From: Colias croceus
Taxonomy: Eukaryota; Arthropoda; Insecta; Lepidoptera; Pieridae
Direction of reading: 5' to 3'
DNA: 64,000 bases
Assembly (NCBI RefSeq): GCF_905220415.1
Contig: NC_059545.1
Coordinates: 9,682,001-9,746,000 of the forward strand
The position numbers and the translations under genes were made by a program. The notes under the pieces are model-generated. The model was not told the origin of the DNA. It worked only from the letters and a program-made list of their open reading frames with translations, and ran no database searches. Shown one piece after another: positions 11,677 to 24,574 of the stretch (position 1 is its first letter; every line of letters starts with the position of its first letter).

Positions 11677-13641
11677 ATTAACTCGTAGAAAATAAAAACT
11701 TAGTCTCCAATAGCATTTCATACCAAATATAAAATAAAACCACATCTGTACACCATAAAACAGTACGAATTTCGCAATAAGAATGGCGAATGAATTTGGC
11801 GCGCATTTACGCGGGAAAATAAGATACGGTGTCACCGAATTGTCTGATTTACGGGGCTGTAAATCGAGAACATTCCAAGGAATATATTCATAATTAAATT
11901 CGACGATTAGAACATTCCCTGAGCTCGTCATTCACAAGATTTCAAACTTAGCATATACGATTACGATTTGCTTTTAGCAAATGTTTTAATGTGAAAAGTT
12001 TGATATAGCCTTTTGTTAAAAAACCTTTAATGGATTCAAACTCGAACTCAAACCTTTTTATTTTGTGTTTTAGGTGTTTTTAATACCACCGAAATTCCAA
12101 TGTATAATCTTGGGTCAAAACGGACTTAACTAATGAAAATATGGAACCCCTGTTTCTGTTGTTTGCCCTTGTTTTTTACGAATACTATTGATACGAAAAT
12201 GCCTTGTCTAGATAATATTAAAGTCAGTAATAATTCAAAGGTTTGAATTCATTTACATTTCATACATTTCCTTCCATAAACTATAATATGTAAAAGGTCA
12301 TTAACGACCGAATCAACGAGCAAACACAAACCTTTTACCACTAATCACATACTTTAAATATAAACCTCTGAAAAGATTGTATCGCACCTACTGACACGTT
12401 TAATCGTTCTGGGTCATCGATTTTCCTCAATAAGGGACCCTTACACCCTAATGTAGAAGGGAAGTAGAGTTTAAGATGAGCTGCATGCGTGTGTGTGTGT
12501 GTGTGTGTGTGAGTGTTAACGACTCGTAATAGGATATTATAATGAAGTAGGGAGGTATTGTGATTTCAGATTTGTGACATAACAATTAAATATTTCGATA
12601 TATTCTGCATTCCGCTGAACGTATTACATAATATTTTACACATTATTCGATAAAGCAAGCATTTTTTACGACATACCTTAGTAGTATATAGATATATTAT
12701 ATATTTAGATATTGGAAAACAGCAAGAATACGATCCACTGCGTATTTAATGAATATTTTACTCTACATTTTATGTCATGAATCAAGAATATTAAGGAGGA
12801 CATTGTTATAACGGTACCTAATTTTTATATAAATAAATAAAAATAACCAATCAACTTACTATTTCCTTTTAAACGTAGATAAATAGACGTCAAGGTATGA
12901 TCGACAAATTAATTGCTTCGAAACCAAAGCGATGTTAATTAAACGTCTTGAAAACATAATAATTATGTCGCTCGCAATTGTTTCCCGCCCTTTGATAGAA
13001 ATGTTACGAAATTAAACGATCTTATTGTGACCTCTAATTATTTATTTCCACTTGGGTTAGGCGGTCAGCGAAAATTCAGCTATTCGGGCCTGAGGTAAGC
13101 GGTGAGGAGGTCCGCGTTTAGTATGGAATCAACGTGCTCGAAACTAAAAATCGTGAGCGCCATTCACATTTTTATCAAAAAGTGAATGAAAATATTTAGT
13201 ATTTTCTAAATCTAAAACAGTCACGAAATCGAGAAGGTAAATGCCTATGTACTTGTGATTTTATACGAATTATTATCGTAAAATACGGTTGTAATGAGCA
13301 TTTATATGATATTTTAGAGGTAACTTCAGGATTTTTTTTTATCGAGCAAAAGTTTTCCAATCGTGTTTCGGAAACAGTCATCCCATCACACATACGTTCT
13401 GTAATACATATTAGAAATTTCAGTGCGAAAAAACCTCAATATTTTCAATTATAGCTCATAGAAAACAGTCCATTTTTCCGTGTTCACCTACTAAGGGCCC
13501 TTAATACCTGAGTTAATCAGTAGTTAGTGAATAGGCTATTACCACGTAATATTATATCTTTTACTCTTACTTCTTCAAAATATGTAGGTATTTCTCTTAT
13601 CCAGTAGATTCTGCATGTACCTATTTATAAAAGAGCGTGTG
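11677..13641. other. AT-rich non-coding DNA with a (TG)n microsatellite
   Basis: No gene supported. A (TG) tract of about 12 units lies at 12489-12512. The 90-aa minus frame at 11659-11931 shows no recognisable domain. Confidence 0.5.
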
Positions 13642-13790
13642 TGCCGAGCACACGTATCATAATAACTTCTTTGCTTCTTTGGCAAGATTCAAAGAGACCA
13701 AAATCGTCGCCTAACTCCATGACGTGACGGTATTGTCATGACGCGACCTTGAAATTGTTCTCAACGCGCCTAAAGAAGTTTCTCTTCAAA
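13642..13790 (-). repeat. GAAACTTCTTTA-type dispersed repeat
   Basis: On the minus strand it runs from AGAAACTTCTTTAGGCGCG through GCGTCATGACAATACCGTCA and GGCGACGATTTTGG to ACGTGTGCTCGGCACACACG. It is a relative of 22577-22693 (same orientation) and 1655-1770. Confidence 0.7.
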
Positions 13791-14350
13791 AATAATAAAA
13801 ATGCCTTCTTAGATAGTATATTATATAAAGATGTGTCACGGTACAACGTTAAAATCAGAAGTTAACATTACTGTCTAGAAGTAGGTACTTTGTACGAGGG
13901 TTACCTTAGCACCTTTGGGTATAGAACAAAAATACTCTTATCTATGAATATCCCTGATCCCTTAAGCTAAAAGTTTATAAAAGCGTAACACGAGCGATTG
14001 TGGAAACCCTCCACAGTATACATTACACCTCAATTTAAACTTGGGGTAAAGTTGTAAGTCCATTCTCATTTTCTTGTGGACTTTGGACTTTGGGTCGTTT
14101 GGGCAATAATGAGTTCTGTGAGAAGAATCATAAAGTACATATTTGAACAATTGAAATGCGAATTTGTAATTATTTAACAATGATATAAAACTTAACGAGA
14201 GCTATTTGTATCACTCTGAAGTTATACAAGTCAACTTTTCAATTACGATTATTGTAAAATTATTGTGCTATGAACATTGAATCAGAGTAATTTTCTACCA
14301 CATTAGTTATAGGTATGGAAAATAGACATAAACATAAAAATAAACTATAC
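13791..14350. other. AT-rich DNA, no gene seen
   Basis: Contains only an unsupported 72-aa minus-strand frame (13962-14180) without a recognisable domain. Confidence 0.4.
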
Positions 14351-14521
14351 AATCTTAATATATATAAATCTCGTGTCACAATGTTTGTCCTCAATGGACT
14401 CCTAAACCACTTAACCGATTATAATAAAATTCGCACACCATGTGTAGTTCGATCCAACTTGAGAGATAGGATAGTTTAAACATGTAGGTACCACGGGCGA
14501 AGCCGGGGCGGACCACTAGTT
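14351..14521 (+). repeat. Short dispersed repeat, family E
   Basis: Copy starting CTTAATATATATAAATCTCG and TGTCACAATGTTTGTCCTC, ending GGGCGAAGCCGGGGCGGAC. Other copies: 30830-31037 (+) and 59808-59990 (-). The distal part is shortened relative to the 30.8-kb copy. Confidence 0.8.
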
Positions 14522-15238
14522 AGAATATATGTTTTTAGCAGCTATATGAGTTCCTTGTTAATTTATTTATTTTTATCAATGAAAATTACTTTTGGAAAGT
14601 AAGCATTATATTATTCATATTATTATGTATTGAAAAGTAAAACAGAATACTTTTTAGCTTATTATTTACGTACTTCTTTTTAAAAGAGAAGAAAACGTCT
14701 AAAGGAAATAATAGGTATTAAATTAATATATTTGTAAACATAGTCTACAAATATATACCTATTATACCTAGTTTAAACTAATTCGCAATTAAACGTCTAC
14801 AATTATTAATGAAACCTCAATACTTCAATCTTAAAACATTCACGCTACATACGTAGGTACTATAATTATAGCATACGTGTACCTATTCCTGTCCGTATTT
14901 ATAATATATTCCGAACACGTTCCATGGGATTAGGGAATAAGCTACGAATTGAAGCGTGCCTCTATATAACACTAGGTACGTGACGCGGTTTTACTCGCAG
15001 TCAATTGTGGTTAAAAACTTCTTTCAAAATATAAAATAGTATGGTTACAGTCTTCGAAATTAATGTAAAACACATTTTAAGAAATCGTTTCAAGTGTATG
15101 CTACGATAGTACACACGCACACCCATACAGACGCACTCACACACACACATAGGTACACGTGAAATAACTTTAAAATAATAATTAATAAGATTTCATTAAG
15201 CACTGAGCAGTGAGCAGCCCGTTTACAGCCAGCTTATC

Positions 15239-15434
15239 ACTACATACTTATACTAGATAAAACAAACTCGCTTTCTCTGTCCCTGTGTCCCTTTGTATGC
15301 TTAAATCTATAAAACTACGTAACGGATTTTGATGCGGTTTTTTTTTAATAGATAGAGTGATTCAAGAAAGGTTTTAGTATATAATTTATTAGGTTTTTGA
15401 CAAAGCGGGCGAAGCCGCGGGCAGTAAGCTAGTT
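15239..15434 (+). repeat. Short dispersed repeat, family D
   Basis: From CACTACATACTTATACTAG through CGCTTTCTCTGTCCCTG and ACGGATTTTGATGCGG to GCGGGCGAAGCCGCGGGC, then AGTAAGCTAGTTA. Other copies: 16231, 24575 (-), 42692 (-) and 51567. Confidence 0.8.
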
Positions 15435-15499
15435 AGATTTATAAAAGTTGTCTTCTAATCCTAGCATAAACACTTACCTTGATATCTATTCATATCTTG

Positions 15500-15724
15500 A
15501 AAATATTATAAAGAGGAAAGGTTTGATTTTTTGTTTGTTTGTTTGTATGAATTGAATAGGCTCCGAAACTACTTGGCAGATTTGAAAAATTCTTTCACCA
15601 TTCGAAAGCTACATTATCCACGAGTAACATAGGCTAGGTTTTATCCCTGAAATCCCACGGGAGCGGGAACTATGCGGGTTTTTCTTTGAAAACGCGGGCG
15701 AAGCCGCGGGCGGAAAGCTAGTAT
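15500..15724 (+). repeat. Short dispersed repeat, family A variant
   Basis: From ATATTATAAAGAGGAAAGG, a GTTT repeat and AATAGGCTCCGAAACTACTT to AACGCGGGCGAAGCCGCGGG and CGGAAAGCTAGTAT. The 5' part differs from standard family A, but the GC-rich end is the same. Confidence 0.75.
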
Positions 15725-15910
15725 CTTGATATTTCCATACCATAGAGTTCAAGGTCCAATAATAGAGTATTCTAGGCCTGTTAACATTTCAAGTTCGAAA
15801 TATCATAAGACAAGCCCTTTATAATGCGAAGATCACCCCAAAATAGTTATGTTGTTATAACAATGAAATTATTTAAGTAAAGTACATTCACACTTCATGT
15901 AAAGAATATT

Positions 15911-16090
15911 TGAAGTGAAACTTCTTTATCGGGGTTGGACAAAAATTTAGTGTAACATTTTTGCGTTACGCTGTAGGCGTGACATTTTTGCGTTACGCCG
16001 TAGGCGTGACATTTTTGCGTTACGCGCCAACTTTTTCTTATCCCTAAGTTTCACTTCTTACGTGTGTACTCTAGTACACGCACACATTTT
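15911..16090 (+). repeat. GAAGTGAAACTTC repeat with three ACGC/GTAGGCGTGACATTTTT modules
   Basis: Same family as 2150-2385 and 61403-61602. It begins GAAGTGAAACTTCTTTATCG and holds a tandem block (about 15950-16025) of a roughly 31-bp unit containing GTGACATTTTTGCGTTACGC. It ends in CACTTCTTACGTGTGTACTC and poly(T). The number of modules differs between copies. Confidence 0.75.
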
Positions 16091-16230
16091 TTTTTTTTAA
16101 TAATTACCTATTATCACAGTATAGTTAATATCCTTAAATAAATGTCTATAAAACATGAACGTGATCTGTAACTTACCTTTGTAACCAGAATAAGGTTCAG
16201 GAATATTTTACCACTAGCATGTTTTAATCA

Positions 16231-16403
16231 ATACATAGTATAAAACAAAGTCTCTTTCGCTCTCTCTCTCTGCCCTATGTATGCTTAAATCTTTCAAAAC
16301 TACGCAACGGTTTTTGTTAATAGAAAGTGATTCAAGAGGAAGGTTTAAGTATATAATATATTAGGATATCTGCAAAGCAGGTGAAGCCACGCGGAGAGTT
16401 AGT
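16231..16403 (+). repeat. Short dispersed repeat, family D (diverged)
   Basis: Starts ATACATAGTATAAAACAAAG and a TC-rich stretch, ends GGTGAAGCCACGCGGAGAG. The GC-rich terminus is eroded compared with the 15.2- and 51.6-kb copies. Confidence 0.7.
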
Positions 16404-17984
16404 AAACAATAACCTGCCAAAAATTGGTTAATACGTATTATCGCCAATACATAATTCATCATAATTTCCTGCAATTCATCCACATTGAAACACGTATAAA
16501 TGTGTTATGATCGAATATTTTTCACGCCGCCTACGCCTTTAACTTCCAACCCGTTTGATTGACGTCCGCAAACGTTTTTGACAAGGCCACGGTTGCTTAT
16601 TGCTTTTCATAAGCACTTTTAATAGGATCTAACACCGATTCATTGATGAGGAAATGTTTTTATTTAAGGGTAGAATGGCTGATAATGTTCAGGAAATAAT
16701 TTAAAGGTTAGAAACAGAAGACCGTCATCACATGCTATGGTTTATTTGTACCTATGTGTTAAATGAAATAAAATTTGTTTAGTAAATAAACTATATTTTT
16801 TCATTCGCATAGTGTTGAGAAATATGTTTGTATGAATATGTTTGTATGTTTGTGTGATGAAAGTTGAAGGATTTCATTAGTTCTTAGCTAACTAAGATAT
16901 CTTCCTAGTTATTAACGCAGACAGTAGTGAAACTTAATATGAATGATATTAACATTAAGAGAAATAACTTTTTAGAAAATTTATAGAAATATAACCGAAA
17001 AAAAAGAAGTTCGAATAAATGTTTAATATTGTCTAGGTAGGTACATTTTTCTTTACGGGACTGTGTTTGTTTTTAATGCTATCGACTATAAAAAATTGTG
17101 TATCAAATACACATTTCCATTACTGACTTCTACAAAACATCAGCTATGACTACATACATAGAATTCAGGGTTAGAACAAACAATCACAATGCGAAAATAT
17201 TTCATGCATTGTTTACGTCTGACGGATAAAGTGTATCTAAGTTTAAACTTTAAATTTAAAATGTTTTAACTATGTTATATTCTTTTTAATATGAGAATAG
17301 TTTATATTTGGTATAAAGGTTTTATTGCCTTATACTTAATATCTTAAAAATTAAGAACTTGTAAAACTACACTTATGCATTATTTTATTTATTTATCTAA
17401 ATTTGATTTCACGTTTAAAGCAGTCCAAATTGGTTCTATGTGCGCTTGTTTTAAAACCCTATAAATACCATAATTATACAGAGTACTATTGCATTAACAT
17501 ACCTAAACGATGATAAGGCCGCAAAGAAGAGATTATTCTCTATTAAAACATTGTCGAATCCTTACACATTTATTTTTTCAACTTGAATACTTTTAAAGCG
17601 TTTTTAATCATTATAATAGAAAGATATTACCACCGCTTTGCAAAGCATATCTATAGAGAAAATATTGAAAGCTCTTTCAAAGGAACCCCATGAGAGAAAA
17701 GCGGAAATAATACTGCAATTTATTTGTAATAACTTCCATTTCTGATGTATCCAATATCAATAGAAATACTAATATATAACGGCTGTTTGTATTTCGCTCA
17801 TTATGAAAATATTTTACGTAATTTTCCTATACTTTGTTTACGATCTATTTCACTATACTGTTTAAGACTATATCTCATACTCATACAATATGATACAGGG
17901 AAGAAACGTATATAAGTACATGTTCTTCTGGAATAGTTATTTCCTAAATAATAAGCAAAGGTATCTTATATGACAAAGCATGCA
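16404..17984. other. AT-rich DNA, nothing recognised
   Basis: No gene, RNA or clear repeat found in this stretch. Confidence 0.4.
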
Positions 17985-18110
17985 GCATGAAGAGGAGAGT
18001 GAACAGGTACATTCTATGGAAGCAAGCTCCATCTTAGGCCACATCTCAGCTTACCATCAGGCGAGATCGTGGCCAAGCGCTCCCCTATCGCAGCATTAAA
18101 AAAAGAACAG
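17985..18110 (+). repeat. Non-LTR retrotransposon 3' end fragment
   Basis: Contains TTAGGCCACATCTCAGCTTA, CCATCAGGCGAGATCGTGGC and CTATCGCAGCATTAAAAAAA. A 'CTTACCATCAGG...CTATC + A-tail' arrangement is common at 3' ends of lepidopteran LINEs. 5'-truncated; no reverse transcriptase. Confidence 0.65.
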
Positions 18111-20625
18111 AATTTTGAGATACCGTACGTTTCTGGTACCTATCTAAGTACATACAAAATAATATAGTACATAATATTTAGATAATTAAAATTATTAAAG
18201 CCAAGCTGAATAAATAATTCTTATTATTTGTACTTACAGGTCTTCTTATTTCCTTACTAATATTTTATAGCTATTTAGGAAAATACTAAAATAGGTTTAA
18301 ACATATTGAGTAGTTAAAACTACAGGGAATAAAATAAACAGTTGAAACCACCAAATTCTGAACCATAAGCGCCGACAAAAGCTACAAGCTCCGAAAGCTT
18401 CACACAAAACCCTTGATATTTGAACCCTTCCGTGACAGCTGGCTTTTTGTCCATTTATAATACGAACCTCTATTTAATTTCATTCTCTTATATTATTCAA
18501 TATCAAAAACAACTCTTACTTTGTGCTGTTACATTGAATTAACGCTAATGATTTCAATCAGGCCATAACGTATTGGAGAGAATCCAATACAAATAATTTC
18601 ACTTCGACAGAAAATGTTTACAAATCCAACGAAATTGCTGAAACTGCCCACTTTAAACAATCAGCAATTTCAAATTAGAGATTGCACATATTGACTTATG
18701 TATTAGAAGCTTTATTCTGTAGTTACAAAAGTAACTCTACATCTTATTTATTTGCATTTTAGATGCATTGAAAAAGAGTTTTAAATCTTCTTTTTTTATA
18801 AAGATATAAAGTTCATCCATTCATGAAATTAAAAAAGTATAATGTAAGTTATAGTTTAGTTTGTTTCAAATCACTAATTAATTAATATAGTAATTAATAT
18901 ACCAGATTTTTTTTATAAAACGTATCTTTGCATGTATATTGTATAGTCTGATTTAATCTGACCCCAGCCTTATTATTTCAATTTATTTGATAAGTCGCAT
19001 TACTATTTTAAAAATAATAAAATCCTAGTTATAACACTATCTTATTTTATTTGTACAAATATACGATTTTAAAATTACGCAGGTTTAGCCCGTTATTTTC
19101 AGGTGGCGCTCCCTTCCTGGGACATAAAAAAGTTTTTTAATATCCTGGCTTTATAGGTAAATAGAGATCTCTAGAGTTATTTGATTCTGGAGATATTTGG
19201 TCAACATGCGCATTAACATATACTTAAATATGTTGCTATTCTCATAGAATAGACTTGAACTATAAACATGTGTTTTCGTATTTTAATATAAATGGTGTTG
19301 AGAATAAGGTATGTGGAGGCCCACAAGGGATCTGTAAGCAAAGAATGAATATATATTTTTTATCTATGTAAAGATCTTGTGACGTCATAACTCATACTCT
19401 TAGATATTTTTTCTTTTTTCTAAGTTAGTTTACTTTTGTCTAATCATATTGGCTGTCAATAATTCATTCGTTGAAATATTTGTATTAGGAAGATAAATAA
19501 GGTCGCTCATATTATGTAAATGACGGGCAAAAACAAATATTATAATATTTTCAATCAAGGAAAGGTTATTCCCAGATTGTAATATCAACCCAATGTTGTA
19601 ATTGTAAACATGAATATGAATAAAAAACAACATAAAATACAAATTTATTTTTGAACCAAAAAATACTTTGTCCGTTCTCTTGCGCTAAAAATATTAAAGA
19701 AAAAACATTGTGGAGGAAATATATCATTCAAAATATCATATTATCTTTGCCATTTATCCATTCGGCTAAAAACCCTCAGTAATTCATACCCAACCTGACA
19801 TTACAGGCCTTTTTAAGCATGTCTAACCGAGCACGGTCCCCTCGTATATATTCGTTAACTCAAGTATCCATTATTTACGATCTTGCAAATTGATCTTAAT
19901 TAGACCTGTGTTTAAAAGCTATTTTTCTTTAATTTAGTGAAAGGGGATTCTGTCGGTCAGCGTAATGAGTCACTTGGCTAATACAACAAAATTATAAATG
20001 TATAAAGTATTATAATTAGACAATTTTCTTCGTGATATTTGTCCGTCAACTTTTTCCTATATTTCGTTTCCTTTTTTGTGATTACAAGAACCACATATTT
20101 ATAAACATTAGTAAACTAATATAAGCTTTTGCGATAAAAATCAAAGCAAATCAAAAGTAAAATATAATATAATGTGTCAGTCATTTAACTGAAATTGGCA
20201 GGCCATTACAACTAACTTCATAATTGTATTAAGCGTTCCACTAATAAATGGGTCTAGAATCTACATAATTACATTAGAGCTTCCAACAACATTTCAGATG
20301 ACTAAAGACTGATTTTATTATATACTGATAGTGTCTCTGATAGCCTATTTAACAGTTTTTGATGTGTAATGGTGTAAGACTAGCTAGACACGTGGCGTCA
20401 CTTGTCTGATATCTAGCTAAGAACTAGCTTATGTGCTCTTCCATACTATAAACTATTTCTATATAAAAATTTATACAGATTCGATAAGCTTTTTACGTGA
20501 AAGAGTAAAAGCACACATCTTACAAACTTTCACGAATTATTTATTGTAAAGATTTTAACTGACAGATAATTTAAACAGAACATATCCAGAAGGTGAGATA
20601 AGTGGGAAAAGATATTATATTATCT
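18111..20625. other. AT-rich DNA, nothing recognised
   Basis: No gene supported. The 70-aa minus frame at 19430-19642 has no domain I recognise. A 3-bp-skewed (A/T) composition makes short frames likely by chance. Confidence 0.4.
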
Positions 20626-20626
20626 A

Positions 20627-20745
20627 TTTTTTGGCAAAGCAAGCAAAGAGGCAGGTGGGCCATCTGATGTTAAGTGTTCACCACACATAAACAATGGTAG
20701 CGTTGCAGCCAGCAGGTGCTTTGCCGACCTTTTAATGACAAGAAA
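20627..20745. repeat. LINE-like 3' region fragment
   Basis: Contains GGTGGGCCATCTGATGTTAA, AGTGTTCACCACACATAAAC and GCAGGTGCTTTGCCGACCTT, wording shared by widespread lepidopteran retroelement tails. No coding part. Confidence 0.6.
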
Positions 20746-21090
20746 TATTATTAATATGACATTTGTCATTTATAGAAAGACGATCAAGGTTGGTTGTCGT
20801 GCTCTAGATAAGGATCGAAGCCGGATGACATTGTCTGTTATGTTTCTAGCACATAATAGAAACAGAATGTCACTTTATATCATGCTGAAAATAATATTTT
20901 CTATAAATAACTAACTAGTTGATTATTTACTTATTTAGATAGACTTCTTTTTGTGTTCCTTCCAAAATTATAGTTGTAAGTTATTATCCTCAATTAAGCG
21001 GAGGCAAAACAAACGAACCAAAAATCATTAAAATCCGTTCACTTGTCCTTGTGTTATATTATCAGTGTAACTTATAATTATTGTATTATG

Positions 21091-21282
21091 CACTAGTTGT
21101 GCCCCGGTTTTACCGGCGTTGCTACTTGCTCCGCTCCTGTTGCTCTTAGCGTGATGATAGCCTTTCTCGATAAATGGGCTATCTACCGAAATAATTTTTC
21201 AATTTAGACCGGTAGTTCCTGAGATTAGCGCGTTCAAACAAACAAACATAAAAACTCTTCAGCTTTATAATATTAAGTATAA
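21091..21282 (+). repeat. Short dispersed repeat, family B
   Basis: Forward copy with GCGTTGCTACTTGCTCCGCT (a small internal duplication of TTGCT) and GAGATTAGCGCGTTCAAAC, ending TTTATAATATTAAGTATAA. Confidence 0.75.
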
Positions 21283-21461
21283 CATATGGATATAAATCCC
21301 TATTTCTTAACTTACTTGGAGTTTACTGAATTCAGCAATTTTGATTTAGAGTTTGTAGAAATTTTTAAGTAATGAAAAATTAATAAAATTATAACGGATA
21401 TAGGTATTATGGAACTAGTGGGCTTAATGAAGCTAGCTTATTACGACTTTTCTGTTTTTAA

Positions 21462-21640
21462 CCGACTTCAAAAAAAAAGGAGGAGGTTATCAATTCGGCC
21501 GGTATATTTTTTTTTTTTTTTTTTTATGTATGTACACCGATTACTCCGAGGTTTCTGAACCGATTTACGTGATTCTTTTTTTGTTCGATGCGGGATGGTG
21601 TCGAATTGGTCCCATAAAAATTTTATTCGGCTAGGCAGTG
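21462..21640 (+). repeat. Dispersed repeat (GGAGGAGGTTATCAATTCGG type)
   Basis: From CGACTTCAAAAAAAAAGG through GGAGGTTATCAATTCGGCC, a T(18-20) run, and ACACCGATTACTCCGAGG to GGATGGTGTCGAATTGG. This is a widespread lepidopteran interspersed repeat. A fragment of it lies on the minus strand at 4395-4443. Confidence 0.7.
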
Positions 21641-21649
21641 CCGTCTTTA

Positions 21650-21722
21650 CCATAGGGGCACAGGGGGCCAGTGCCCAGGGCCCCCCATCGTCAGGGGGGC
21701 CCCCTGGAGGAGATGTAGGACT
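21650..21722. repeat. Probable DNA-transposon end with GC hairpin
   Basis: GGCAGTGCCGTCTTTACCAT followed by GGGGCACAGGGGGCC and a perfect GGGCCCCCC / GGGGGGCCC hairpin (about 21678-21702) with a 7-base loop. I recognise this as resembling ends of abundant insect DNA transposons. No second end found, so it is a fragment abutting the 21462 repeat. Confidence 0.5.
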
Positions 21723-21954
21723 GACAATTTTTCTCACATAAATCTCAAAATATTTTATTAAAAAGCAATACAGCTTTTTAATGCCAGAACGTCAGATCAT
21801 TTTCAGATTTATTCGAATCAAAACATCTATGTTATTACAAGGTTATTACATGGAATAATTCGAGTGATTCGAACACCATTATAATTAACTTATCAGACAT
21901 TTACTCGAATTATTTATTTACTTATTAACGTAATCTAATCTAATCTAATCTAAT

Positions 21955-22194
21955 ATATTATAAAGGCGAAAGTTTGTATGGATGTATGGATGCATGGATG
22001 TATGGATGTATGGATGTTTGTTACTCTTTCACGTAAAAACTACTGAACCGATTACAATGAAATTTAGCACACATATAGAGGGTAACTTGGATTAACACAT
22101 AGGATAGTTTTATCCCGGAAATCCCACGGGAACGGGAACTATGCGGGTTTTCCTTTGCAAACGCGGGCGAAGCCGCGGGCGGAAATCTAGTATA
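21955..22194 (+). repeat. Short dispersed repeat, family A
   Basis: Preceded by a (TAATC)n microsatellite (21931-21954). Starts ATATTATAAAGGCGAAAG, has GGATG repeats, and ends GCGGGCGAAGCCGCGGGCGG, AAATCTAGTAT. Confidence 0.8.
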
Positions 22195-22467
22195 ATATAT
22201 TTTTACTTGAATTATTTTGCGATTTATGAAAATTACTAACAAGTCTAAGTTTACAGAATAGCATACAAGGGCGTTGTGACAAAACTTTAATCTCTGGGCC
22301 TCTAGACAAGTGGCAGAAACGCTAGAGAATAGAATCCACTATTGATACTAATTGATATAAGCTTATGACGTTTTGCTAATGTTTCGGTCACACTACCAAG
22401 GACGACGACGACCACGACCAAAATTCCCATCCAGCCGAAATTTGGTGAAATTATTAAAAACACAATC

Positions 22468-22575
22468 TATACTTAATATAATAAAGCTGAAGAGTTTGTT
22501 TTTTTGTTTGAACGCGCTAATCTCGGGAACTACTGGTCCGATTTGAAAAATTATTTCGGTGCTAAATAGCCCACT
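22468..22575 (-). repeat. Short dispersed repeat, family B, truncated
   Basis: Only the ATATTAGTATAG-proximal part is present (read on + as TATACTTAATATAATAAAGC to GGTGCTAAATAGCCCA). It stops abruptly at the start of the GAAACTTCTTTA-type repeat at 22577, suggesting truncation at that junction. Confidence 0.7.
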
Positions 22576-22576
22576 T

Positions 22577-22693
22577 CTTTGGCAAGATTATAAGATACCA
22601 AAATCGTTGAATTACTCCATGACGTTACGGTATTGTTATGATGCAACCTTGAAATTTTACTCTCAACGCGCCTAAAGAAGTTTCACTTCAAAA
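22577..22693 (-). repeat. GAAACTTCTTTA-type dispersed repeat
   Basis: Reverse copy ending (on +) CCTAAAGAAGTTTCACTTCA, with ACCAAAATCGTTGAATTACT and CCATGACGTTACGGTATTGT. Same orientation and layout as 13642-13790. Confidence 0.7.
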
Positions 22694-23264
22694 ATATATT
22701 AAAATTTCCCGACCTTCTGTTACTACGAAAAAATTTTTTCCTAAAAGTCATAGGTTTTTCGTGATTTTTACCGAAACGGTAAGTTTAACGCAGTTATTTT
22801 TTTAGTTATCGCATTACGAACTTAATAATATATGTATATGAATAAAACATAACAAAATTCAAATCTCTTTTTAATACATATTTTTATATTCCGCTTGTGG
22901 TAGATAAATATTATTCTATTCCACTAGTAAATAGAGCTTATTTGCATAAGTGTTGTTCCACAGTAGAATAAGCCTATTGTCACTTGGGATAGTCGCGCAA
23001 CAGTCGCGCCTTGAAATCCGAACAGTGTTTTGTTTTTCTTCTTTTACACAGAAGTCTCGAGGAGAAAATCTGGTAAATATTTGTTATATTAGATTATCTA
23101 TTTACTTAAGGAAAAGATAGATAGGCTTGAACATAAATTTATAACATTGGTCTGGAATCTTGATGTTATCTAATGGACAACTTAAAATATTGCTCTCGAT
23201 AAAAACCAGTTTGCCTAAAGGCAGAAGATGTCCACCATTGCTTGATTGAAATGTTATTAGTATT
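22694..23264. other. AT-rich non-coding DNA
   Basis: No gene supported; the minus frame 23102-23386 overlaps the repeat that follows. Confidence 0.4.
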
Positions 23265-23435
23265 AAGCTATTGCATAGCTTCTTTCGCGGGCCTTGAGCG
23301 CGGGGACCGAATCGAGAAATTCCGTAACGAAAAAACCTCACGCTCCCCACTCCGACGGGCGGAGGTGTGGCTTGAAGGCATAGCATGCAATAGCTTTACC
23401 GCGGCAGTCCCCGAGTGCCACACGTCGTTTTTTAT
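23265..23435 (+). repeat. Dispersed repeat, family C
   Basis: From GCTATTGCATAGCTTCT and GCGGGCCTTGAGCGCGGGGA through CACGCTCCCCACTCCGACGG and GGAGGTGTGGCTTGAAGGC to GCAGTCCCCGAGTGCCACAC. Other copies: 26264-26372 (partial) and 62724-62895. Peptide frames through it (ERGDRIEKFRNE...) are repeat shadows. Confidence 0.8.
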
Positions 23436-24574
23436 AATATACTTTCATAAATTTCATCTCTATTTTCCATCCCTATTTTGGACGAAAAGATCCCAAAATA
23501 CAGTATCGGACATGAAAAAAGGCGAATTCACCGTAACACAATAATTAATCTACGTCATGGCAACAGATATAACTTTGACAGGGTGAAATGATCCTTATAA
23601 TCTGTCAAACACACACGACCTATATCAAAATTTATCCAAAACAACTCGAGTTTATTTCGTCTGAAAAGACAGAAGAGGTGTCAGTGTATAACAGGGGATG
23701 AATTGAAATCAACCGTGACATTTGTATTTATTCTACTACGTGGAAGAATTTACGTGGGAAATGATATCTTACACAATCTTGTAGCTTTTAAGGGAAATAT
23801 CCGTGGGATTTGGGAATATGTTTCACCGCGGTAAAAGTAGCTTATGTCAGTATTTTTAGCGACAAAAATCATGGCATAATATCGCTCTGTTGCGACGTGA
23901 AAAACAGACAAACGAACAAACAAACACTTAGTTGTGTTGATAGGTATTAGTAAGGATTTTCTTTTAATTTATTTTTGATGAAAATAAATTGCTTGATATT
24001 GACAACAGAAAGATTGCAATACGATAGAAAAATGAAATAGAGTCTGGAATGGGTTATTTTCACAAAAACAACATTGATGATAGCAAAAACTATTTAATTT
24101 CTCGTTAGCGCAGTTACTTAGATAGAAAAATTATCTAGGTAGATCTAAGTTCTCTCCGAGTTTAGTTGAAACGACTTCAGACATAAATACTTAAATTTAT
24201 AAAAGTACGGCAATAATTAAATAACGTACTTATCTCACGAAAAATATATAAAAAAAACTACAAAAATAGTTACAATATTAGGAATAAATATAGGTATACA
24301 AGGTATGAAATATTGAATCACAAACAATATAATTAATTGCTCAAACCACAACCTATTAAACAACCAAAAGCACTACGAAATTTTCCAAGCCGCAGCATAG
24401 AATCGATGCCATAAGCTATATATCTTGCACCCACGTCATGATGATAAAAATCTCTTTGAAGCTCACTAAATCTGACATAAACATATACGTAGAGAGCCGT
24501 GACGTCCGTATAATGGGATAATGTTGGTACCAGACTGGGCCTTGCGTATAATTAGGAACGATTTTATCATTAAC
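23436..24574. other. AT-rich non-coding DNA
   Basis: Nothing recognised apart from a short diverged repeat tail near 23880-23935 (CGACGTGAAAAACAGACAAA then AAACAAACA). Confidence 0.4.
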
